A DNA stretch of 64,000 nucleotides from Quercus robur (lineage: Eukaryota > Streptophyta > Magnoliopsida > Fagales > Fagaceae): contig NC_065538.1 of NCBI RefSeq assembly GCF_932294415.1, positions 46,786,843 through 46,850,842 of the forward strand. Reading direction: 5' to 3'. The position numbers and the translations under genes are program-made. The notes below the pieces were generated by a model, which had not been told where the DNA came from, searched no databases, and saw nothing but the letters and a program-made list of their open reading frames with translations. Below, piece after piece: positions 57,022 through 64,000 of the stretch (positions are counted from its first letter, which is position 1; the number at the start of each line of letters is the position of its first letter).

Positions 57022-57540
57022 CTACCTAGCCATGGATTGACTCCCCACGAGCTCCTCAATTTGGTCCTCTGATGGATACTTCACTTTCAAATGCAGAGTT
57101 GAAGAAACGGCCCTTAGGGCATGAAGCCAGGGTCTAGCAACAATGGTCGTGTAGGGAGAGTATGTATCCACACCAATGAAGTCCACTTCAACCACCTCTG
57201 AACCTCTTTGCACATGTAACCTAATCTGACCCCTTGGGATGACGACCTTCTCATCAAAATTCACCAAAGGTGAATCATAGGCTATCAGGTCTTTAGGCTT
57301 TAGGTTCAGCCCTCTGTATAAGTCAAGGTATATAATCTCTGCACCACTACCCTTGTCAACCATCACCCTCTTCACATCGTATCCTCCTATTCTAAGGGTG
57401 ACTACCAAAGTGTCATCGTGTAGCTGGATGGTTCCCATTTTGTCTTCGTTCGAAAAACTCAACATCGGTCGGATCTCCACTCTAGCCCTCTTCGGCTCAA
57501 AATTAGAGTTCTTGGCTAATAGCCGAACTACAGACATCAC
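57022..57540 (-). pseudogene. Gypsy-2 protease region
   Basis: An open 172-codon segment of gag-pol. Asp protease motif 'VKRVMVDKGSGAEIIYLDL', then 'VVIPRGQIRLHVQ', 'YSPYTTIVARPWLHALRAV' and 'STLHLKVKYPS'. It ends in a stop after 'SQSMAR'. The segment shares its frame with the RT but not with the start of gag. Confidence 0.88.
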
Positions 57541-58963
57541 CCTAGAAGGATGAGAACCAATCCTCCCAGGTGCAGTAAAGATGACGTGAATTGTGCCTAA
57601 CGGAGGCCTTGAAAAAGCATTCCCCTAAGCCCTTGACCTTAATTGGTCTCCTTGTCGGTTGGGCCGATACAAAAACTGTTGTAGCCTTCCCTCTCTAACT
57701 AGTTACTCCAGATGGTTCCATAGAGTTCTACAGTCCTCGGTGGTATGCCCCCACTCCTAGTGGTATTGGCAATGGAGGCTCTGGTTGCGCCTCAAGGGAT
57801 CTCCTCCCATTTTGCTTGGTCATTTGAAGTATGACTCATTCTTGATCTTCTCCAAGACTTGATGCACTAGTTCTCAGAACACAGTGTTAACCACCTAAGG
57901 AGTCGTAGATGCAAACTGTCCCGCAAAATCCCTTCGGGGTCTATTATTGTTGCACCTGTCCTACCTGAAATCCCTCCTTTACTGAGGGATAACCTTACCC
58001 TTCCCATTGCCTTGCTATTGATCTTCCTCAACCTGCTTATACTCATTAATGCGATCCATAAGCTAACGAACACTCTTTACCGGCTTCTTAGTCAAGGATT
58101 TTTCAAATCATGCTTGGTGGACAATCTGACCTTAAAGGTCCTTATGGCCACGTCATCAAAATCCCCATCAATCTCATTAAACATCTCTCAGTACCTGTCC
58201 GAGTATGTTTTCAGGGTCTCACTCGCATGGACATGGACAAGAGAAAGTTTAAGGGCCGAAGAACCCTACTACACATAATAAAACGAGACCCAAACACTCG
58301 GGTGAGCTTCTTGAAGGAGTCAATAGAACCTGCACCTAGACTATCAAACCACCTCATAGCCACAGGCCCTAAGCTAGATAGAAATACCTTGCACATCAAG
58401 GTCTCATTCTTGGAGTGTACAGCCATTCTCTAGTTGAAATGTCTTATGTGCTCCACAGGATCTGTACAACCGTTGTACATGGTGAACGTGGGCTGAGTGA
58501 ACCATAGAGGAAGTCTCCCTTCCTCAATCTTGCGTGTGAAAGGTGATCTGGAAATTTGTTTGAGCGCTTTACTCATTGCATCATTCCCCAGGCCTTTAGA
58601 AGATGAGCTTCTATTTCTATGCTCAGGGTGGTAGTCCTCATCATACAAGAAAGACTTACTGAGAGGAGTCCTTGATCTTTACCTATAACTACCGTCCTCT
58701 TTATCGTCATAAGAGAAATCAAAAATGGAGGGAGTTCGCCTTCTCCGTTCATAGCGCAACTTCCTCTTTAAATGATCAATCTCCTACTGCATAGTTCTGG
58801 TATTTTTCTCATGAGAGAGGTGGTTACCACTCTTAGAATGGCTCCTACTAGTATGGGTAGTATGCACACTCCCCTCCCGGTCCCTTCTTTGTTCAAGGTT
58901 GACAAAATGATCTTCACATTGGGACCCCATAGATTCTACCTGGTGTGGACCTGAACCTACCAT
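57541..58963 (-). pseudogene. Gypsy-2 gag
   Basis: Probable start ATG 58963 ('MVGSGPHQVESMGSQCED'), 53 bases inside the 5' LTR. Then an Arg/Ser-rich head ('LKRKLRYERRRRTPS'), 'TQPTFTMYNGCTDPVEHIRH', and the retrotransposon-gag core 'MCKVFLSSLGPVAMRWFD' and 'FGSRFIMCSRV' (58426-58211). A CCHC-type knuckle remnant ('HCQYH' ... C) lies near 57750. Several stops and at least one frameshift. Confidence 0.85.
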
Positions 58964-58996
58964 AGTTGGACGTCAGACTCACTATAACACCAGAAT

Positions 58997-59015
58997 TTCC
59001 CATAGACGACGTCAA
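58997..59015 (-). other. Primer-binding site of gypsy 2 (mutated)
   Basis: Minus strand TTGACGTCGTCTATGGGAA, one base after the 5' LTR. It resembles the TGGCGCCGTCTGTGGG-type site used by Tat-like elements, with three transitions. The tRNA identity is inference. Confidence 0.5.
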
Positions 59016-59016
59016 T

Positions 59017-59778
59017 TGTAAGGACCAGATTTGGCTCTTTAGCCTAAAAGATGGATGGGTTTAGGCCCAAAAAGCCCAAAACAATGAATTTGTAGAAAGT
59101 GAGTTGGAAAACTGGGCTAAAATGAGTTGGACAACAAATAAAATGGGTTCAAATGATAAGAACAGAAATATAGATCGATTTAACTCAAAGAAAATCGTCC
59201 TCAGCACAGTTCAAGGAGATCAATTTTTATATATTCCTACTATTGATTACAAATTTGGTTCCTGATTACTACAGTGTTTCTCTCTTAATTTCTCGATCCC
59301 CTATTCCTCAGAGGTCTCTTACATTATATATCTCCCTTTTAATGATCTTGACCCTCCATTTGTTGATCATCCATGCCATTACTTGAGTACTTATCACATC
59401 GGACACCCCCTCTGACCTTCTGTGAGTGGGGGTAGTCAAGGTAGCACTGTTCAGGGGTCTTCTCCACATAAATGCGGTTAGAAAGTTAGCTGCAGAGCAT
59501 TCAATTCGGTGGCAGCAATTTTTCCTTAGATATTGCCTAGCTCCCATTAGTACGTTTGTAGCGCATGTCTTTATTAATAAAACCTCCTAGAATGTTGCCC
59601 TGGATGACAGGAGGCACATCTTGATCTTCGTTGCGTTTAGCCGAGGGGATATTCCTCCTCGAACAACCTCTCCCAGCCATTACGGTCATAGTTTGCTCAT
59701 GAAGTTCAAAGTATTACGTCTCTCTTGTTATTGATCTATTCTCGGACCATTGTACCTCCTAGGACGAGGCCTAAGGCT

Positions 59779-59815
<37 letters not shown>

Positions 59816-59830
59816 GCTTGCGTTCCCACA
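59017..59830 (-). repeat. 5' LTR of gypsy 2
   Basis: 814 bp, plus-strand TGTAAGGACC...TTCCCACA, colinear with the 3' LTR with scattered differences and small indels (for example CATTCAATTC for CATTCAATGC). It has its own (TA)n run (59781-59812). Confidence 0.93.
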
Positions 59831-60242
59831 AACTCTCATTGATGAACTTCATCAATTTAACTAATGAATGTTTAATTACTTTTTTGTAATTAATAACATG
59901 ACAATTTATAAACTAATAGTAAAATTTGTAGTATTCTTAATATCACTAATAAAAAAATGCATAACCTTTAATATATATATATATATATATATAATTTTAT
60001 AAAAATTTGGGACTTTAACTATAGGAAATGTGGCCTTTTTTTTCTAAGGGGATTTTTTTTTTTTTTTTTTGGTGGGGCCTTAGGTCTTGGCCTAACTTGC
60101 CTAGGCCTTGGGCCAGCCCTGAGCTAACTATAGCTGAGTGTCAAGTTTTTTTGCGTTTGAGAGCTTTGATGTAAAAGGTTTTCTTGGGGTTTTGGTGCTA
60201 AAATAACAATATAACACTTTCACATCTTTGGTTTGAATGCTC

Positions 60243-60720
60243 TCAACATCTTGTCAGACTAATTCCCTCCCCGTGCATACGATATCTTAGAAATAATATT
60301 AGACCGGATTGTGTGATGGACTAAGTTTGAGAGTACATTGCACTCACTATCGAAGGACTATGATTACATAAATTATTTTTTGTTCCATTGCGAAACTCAT
60401 TTCAATAATTAAAAATTCCCTTTTGAGGAAGATCAGTAGGCCACAGACTAATCCACCACATTCCTTTTAAGAAAGGCAGCCCATAACTATCAAGCATGAT
60501 CATTTATCACTGTTTATTCATTAAAAAAAAAAACGAAGAAAACATTGTCACTGTTTGTTCCGCTGTCGCTTTAGCCAACCATCTGTTGAATTGTCAAACC
60601 TCAAAATAATAAAAGAAAATTAAAAATACAAAATCCAACACCAACTACAGCTCTGACCACACTGCAAAACATTCACATCCACATGAGCTGTGTAGCGTTG
60701 GTTGAGCCTTTGATTGAGGA
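60243..60720. promoter_or_regulatory. Upstream region of the IQD gene
   Basis: Unique-looking DNA between the TE nest and the IQD 5' exon; presumed promoter. No clear TATA box. The nearest transposon edge is only ~0.5 kb from the 5' exon. Confidence 0.35.
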
Positions 60721-61050
60721 CTCAGAGACAGACAGAACAACAAGTGAGAGTGAGAGAGAGAGAGAGAGAGATTTTATCGTTTTATAGACTATGATTTTTT
60801 TTTGGGGGGTTGAATATTTATTTCAGGAAAAAAATTGCAGTAGAAGTAAAAATAAAGACAAGAAAAGCTAGTGTTGGGGCCATGGCGAGCCATATTGCAC
60901 ACCCACCTTTCCTTTTATACTTTTGCTCAAGTTTTCCTTCCTCTTTACTACTACTAATACTATTGTCAACACCTTTTTGGCTCCCAAGATCTCTTGAGTG
61001 CCCATTTTTCAAAAAGGGTCTGTTTTGGACCCTTTGGAGCCTATTCTCTG
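60721..61050 (+). other. 5' exon of the IQD gene (5' UTR or N-terminal extension)
   Basis: Carries a GA-repeat leader (60746-60772), common in plant 5' UTRs, and ends in a strong donor, TCTG|GTATGT (61050/61051). The matching acceptor, CATAGCAG, ends at 61651, two bases before the IQD ATG. An ATG at 60882 in good context (GCCATGG) opens a frame that joins the IQD frame without a stop if this splice is used. The exact transcription start is not determined. Confidence 0.6.
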
Positions 61051-61653
61051 GTATGTCATGCTTACCCACCTACTCTTTTGTTTATGTTTGTGCTGTTTTC
61101 TTTCATTTCTGGAATTACAAATATAATTTGGGGACACCCAGTTGTTACTTGGGAGGGAATATGTGGGATCTGGAAGCTAATTGTAAGAGAATTACTAGGA
61201 ATAATGCAGATTCTTTTGGAATCCAGTTGTTTGTTACTTTCTATGATTAGTTGGTTGTAATGTAGTTTCTTGTCTGATATACTATTGAATTTTTGGTGGG
61301 TATATAATCAATTGGTGAAAGCTGTCTTGCATATTATTATAAGATTATGATTCCTTCTCTTTGATTCCAATTTAGTTAAGTTTGAAATCTTGTGGAGTTG
61401 TTTCATATCATTTTTGTATTTGTTAATTTAGCTGTGATTGTTTTATAACTACTAACAAGATGTGGCAGCCGCAAACGTCCTGTTGATGATTGTCTGGTTG
61501 GTTGCTGAGTTGTGAGTAGTAGAGTAAAAGAAAAACTAAATGTTATAAATTATTAAACTTGATGTTGTTTTCTCAATGCTGATTTTGACTAGATCTACAT
61601 TGGAATTACTTTCAGGAGTATGTTGAGTTAAACACAGATTCTTCATAGCAGGG

Positions 61654-62504
61654 ATGGGTTCTGGACATTGGTTTAAGACGATAATCGGCTCAAAGAAAGG
61701 GAAGCGCGGCAGTTCAAAACAAGTAAAGGTATGGAGCCCTTCAATTGCAATAATACTGCTAAATGGGACTATTTGCCCAACAGGCCTCCAATGGACCAAA
61801 AACTAAATTGTTATCTTCTTACTAATTTGCAATCCCTTTAGCTGTCACATTGAATTCCTACTAATTATAGGCTTAGAATTGAATTAATGAGCTATTGTTG
61901 CTACATTATATATTGTTACTTGAAGACTGAAGAGGAGATTGAGTTTAGGAATAGGAAACCTAAATAGAGTTAGTCAAGGTTTTGGCTTAGAATTGAAATT
62001 AATGAGCTATTGTTGCTAAATTATATATCGTTACTTGAAGACTGAATAGGTGATTGAGTTCAGGAATAGGAAACCTAAATAGAGTTTGTCAAGGTTTGGG
62101 ATTTATAATTTATGTTTTCAATGGGCTTATTGTTATATATCATGCTTGACATGGTAGAAGGTATAACTTTATGTAACATTGTCATGGTATAGGTGAAGAA
62201 CATTTGATCAACTGGTACTTATCAAAAAAAAAAAAAATAGAACATTTGATCAAATGGTAGCTTTACCATGAACTACATGTGCTTATTATGCAGGACTGAA
62301 GTTGGTATAAAGTTGCTGATTCTCATATTTTCTGACACTTTGTTACAGGGATCCTCAGTTTCTGCAAAATCAACAAATCCCTTTAAATCGAAGAATCACT
62401 CATGGTTTGCCAATGGCGCTAACAGTAGAAATCATGGGTTACTTGGGATGCCAGTTGAGGATATCGCTGCTACAAAGATTCAGACTGCATTCCGAGCTTA
62501 CATG
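61654..62504 (+). CDS. IQD: IQD-family calmodulin-binding protein, N-terminal exons (partial gene)
   Basis: Two coding exons: 61654-61728 ('MGSGHWFKTIIGSKKGK' then 'RGSSKQVK', donor AAAG|GTATGG) and 62349-62504 (after TTGTTACAG; 'GSSVSAKSTNPFKSKNHSWF' ... 'VEDIAATKIQTAFRAYM', donor ATG|GTGTGT). The short basic MG-type N-terminus and the start of an IQ motif cut by a phase-0 intron are the hallmark of plant IQ67-domain proteins, which bind calmodulin and act as scaffolds on microtubules, membranes or in the nucleus. Only ~77 residues are present; the rest of the IQ67 domain and the DUF4005 tail would lie beyond 64000. The start is chosen because MGSG...WFK is the usual IQD opening. This is the only non-duplicated host gene in the window and looks intact so far. 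Confidence 0.85.
61871..62098 (+). repeat. 114-bp direct tandem duplication in the second IQD intron
   Basis: GCTTAGAATTGAA...AAATAGAGT...CAAGGTTT occurs at 61871-61984 and again at 61985-62098 with about ten differences. Intronic. Confidence 0.85.
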
Positions 62505-63129
62505 GTGTGTTGAGTTACAAATTGTTTTTTTTTTAATATTGGTAAGTTATAGTTACACACACGCCCAAAAGTCACCCTCTGCCATTCTCATGGGAGTAAA
62601 AAAATACCACTAGAGCTCATTGGCCATGTCACGTTACAAAATTTACAAACAAGAGTCCTAAATTGAATGGTCTAAGATGAGTTTGTTTATTGCAGTGCCA
62701 TCCATTATAAGTTTCTTCTTCTTTTTTTCTTTCTTTTTTTTGGTTTGGGACTAAGGCTTTGTTATTTTTATTGTTTTTGTTGTTGTTGTCCTTTTTACTA
62801 AAGATTTATTTGCATTTGTCATGAGGAATTGACAGTTGAAAATATACTAAAACATGCATGCTAACAAATTTGTACAATATTATGCAAAAAGGACTTCCAT
62901 CTGATTATAATATCCATTTAACATCTTGCATTGACAAAAACAATTTTTTATTTGCTCATTGCTGAAGAGCAGTGAAAGATCCAAGTAAATGGAAAGCAAT
63001 CATTCGAGGGTCTTAAATCTTTAGTAACTCTTTGGTTAGGCAGGCTTGGATTAATTTTGATCAATTTCTTTAGGAAAATTATAAACCAATAGAGTTCTTT
63101 GGTCAATGGACTAAACCAAATCTTTTCTG
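62505..63129 (+). other. IQD intron, no gene
   Basis: T-rich intron DNA after the donor at 62505. No further IQD exon is visible before the LINE tail. Confidence 0.5.
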
Positions 63130-64000
63130 CTTCTTTTCTTTTTCTTTTCTTTTTTTTATTATTTTTTTTTTTTTTTTAAGTAAATGAAATTAATTGAAAA
63201 ATATCAAAAAGGGGCACAACCTTAGTACACGGGAAGTATACATAGAGCCAAGCAAGAAAAATAAAATCTAAGATTCAGTTGATCAATGAAATCTACGAAA
63301 GTGGTCAAGACAAATGAGCTGGACCCTTGTCAGCTTCACCACTGATAGCTCACTGTCTTCAAAAGTGAATGCATTCCTTTCCCTCTAGGTCCACATCAAG
63401 TACAAAGGAGCAAACTTCCAAGTTTAGCCCTAATCATGTTTCCAAAGTGTCCATCCCAATAAGCCAATCATAGAACTTGGCGTAACCCAAGCCACCACAT
63501 ACTAACAGAGAACAAAAGACCATAATTCTCAAGGAATCTTGCAGTGAAGAAAAAATATGATCGACCGGCTCTCCATTAGATTTACACATGCAGCACCAAT
63601 TAGTGATTATAATACTTCTATCATCTCAGATTATCCATCATTAGAGTCTTATCCATGGCAGTTGTCCACCCAAAGAAAGCCACTCGTGGTGGAATTTTAC
63701 TTGCCATATACTTTGCCATGGAAAATTTCTCTCCTCCATCTTCAATGCCTTAATAATCTCACACTGAAACCCAGCTTTCTGAAAGAGACCAAACCATTTT
63801 GTCTTCACCCCGATGAGTGAGTTTAAGAATTAAATAAACAGTTATAAAAAGCAGAGAAGAAGGCCTACTTGATTTTTCTTTATAAAATAATTCACTCTAA
63901 TTGACTAGGATATCTTTGGCCTTGTCACAAGATTTAAAATATAGGTCATGGAGGAGAGAATGCAAAAATTGGTGCGGACACGAGGTATAAGCCCCCAATT
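63130..64000 (-). mobile_element. 3' end of an L1-type LINE, antisense in the presumed IQD intron
   Basis: A poly-T tract (63130-63178) marks a poly-A tail on the minus strand. Reading leftward on that strand from about 63830 gives ORF2 C-terminal sequence: 'KIPPRVAFFGWTTAMDKTL', 'RSIIFFLHCKIP', 'LWSFV' and 'RERNAFTFEDSELSV', the RVT zinc-binding region and tail, with stops and frame changes. The element is 5'-truncated or continues past the window. It is a different copy from the LINE at 16.3-29.9 kb. Confidence 0.75.

Larger units (their letters stand above)
48694..59830 (-). mobile_element. Ty3/gypsy element 2 (Tat-like), complete-ended
   Basis: 11.1 kb on the minus strand: 5' LTR 59830-59017, PBS, gag, protease, RT, RNase H, integrase, tandem array, antisense gene, 3' LTR 49511-48694. 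The flanks GACTC (48689-48693) and AACTC (59831-59835) look like a target duplication with one mismatch. All coding regions are broken. Gene content matches gypsy 1, but the sequences are clearly different families. Confidence 0.92.
48114..60121. mobile_element. hAT-like MITE split by gypsy 2
   Basis: Left CAGGGACAACCCAA (48114); right, read inward on the minus strand, CAGGGCTGGCCCAA (60121). Flanks AACTCACT (48106-48113) and AGCTAACT (60122-60129) agree at 6 of 8 bases, the hAT target-duplication length. Without gypsy 2 it is ~870 bp and non-coding. It lies inside the outer TIR element. Confidence 0.6.
47123..60242. mobile_element. Outer TIR element enclosing two later insertions
   Basis: Left end GAGCATTCACATCAAAGAT (47123-47141). 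The right end, read inward on the minus strand, is GAGCATTCAAACCAAAGAT (60242-60224); 17 of 19 positions match. Both sides are followed by TCA (47120-47122; 60243-60245), a possible 3-bp target duplication. Without the insertions the element is ~1.1 kb with no transposase. The superfamily is uncertain. 47142-48105 contains only low-complexity frames. Confidence 0.55.

Noticed and set aside
61900-62100. Possible extra IQD exon
   Set aside because: It is a 114-bp tandem duplication without an open frame; the splice sites at 61728 and 62349 join in phase without it.

Overview
This is nuclear plant DNA. It is AT-rich and intron-bearing, and it is packed with plant Ty1/copia, Ty3/gypsy, LINE-L1 and hAT/MITE elements. 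I see no prokaryotic or organellar signature. Several repeat families look like those I associate with woody rosids, perhaps Fagaceae (oak, chestnut, beech), but the species is inference. Only two host gene families are visible: a small cluster of RING-H2 (ATL-type) E3 ligase genes on the minus strand, and the 5' end of an IQD calmodulin-binding gene at the right edge. Nearly everything else is decayed or nested transposable elements.

Layout. 1-8 kb: gene-free repeats, including a solo LTR (1531-2258, perfect 5-bp target duplication) and a local duplication (780-3960 versus 6270-7440). 8.4-15.4 kb: segmental-duplication copy 1, holding a dead copia fragment, genes ATL-A1 and ATL-B1, a MITE and a hAT-like element. 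16.3-29.9 kb: an L1-type LINE whose ORF1 is split in frame by a complete copia element (16538-25304, target duplication CTTCT). 29.9-31.7 kb: an LTR-like sequence carrying another LTR. 31.8-36.3 kb: segmental-duplication copy 2, with pseudogene ATL-A2 and intact ATL-B2. 36.3-43.8 kb: a 5'-truncated gypsy element on the plus strand. 44-47 kb: a solo LTR, an LTR fragment and gene-free DNA. 47.1-60.2 kb: a three-level nest in which a TIR element contains a hAT-like MITE, which contains an 11.1-kb gypsy element on the minus strand. 60.7 kb to the end: the IQD gene, with a LINE 3' end lying antisense, apparently in an intron.

The most interesting system is shared by the two gypsy elements. Each carries, between pol and the 3' LTR, an extra gene on the strand opposite to gag-pol. 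It has its own TATA box about 200-230 bp before the ATG, a putative gypsy-type transposon domain, a coiled-coil tail, and an intron at the same codon and phase in both elements. A tandem-repeat array separates pol from this gene in both. The copia element also carries an extra gene between pol and its 3' LTR, but in sense orientation, followed by a series of polypurine tracts. All retroelement coding regions here are broken, mostly by C-to-T or G-to-A type nonsense changes, and three of the reverse transcriptases have lost a catalytic aspartate.
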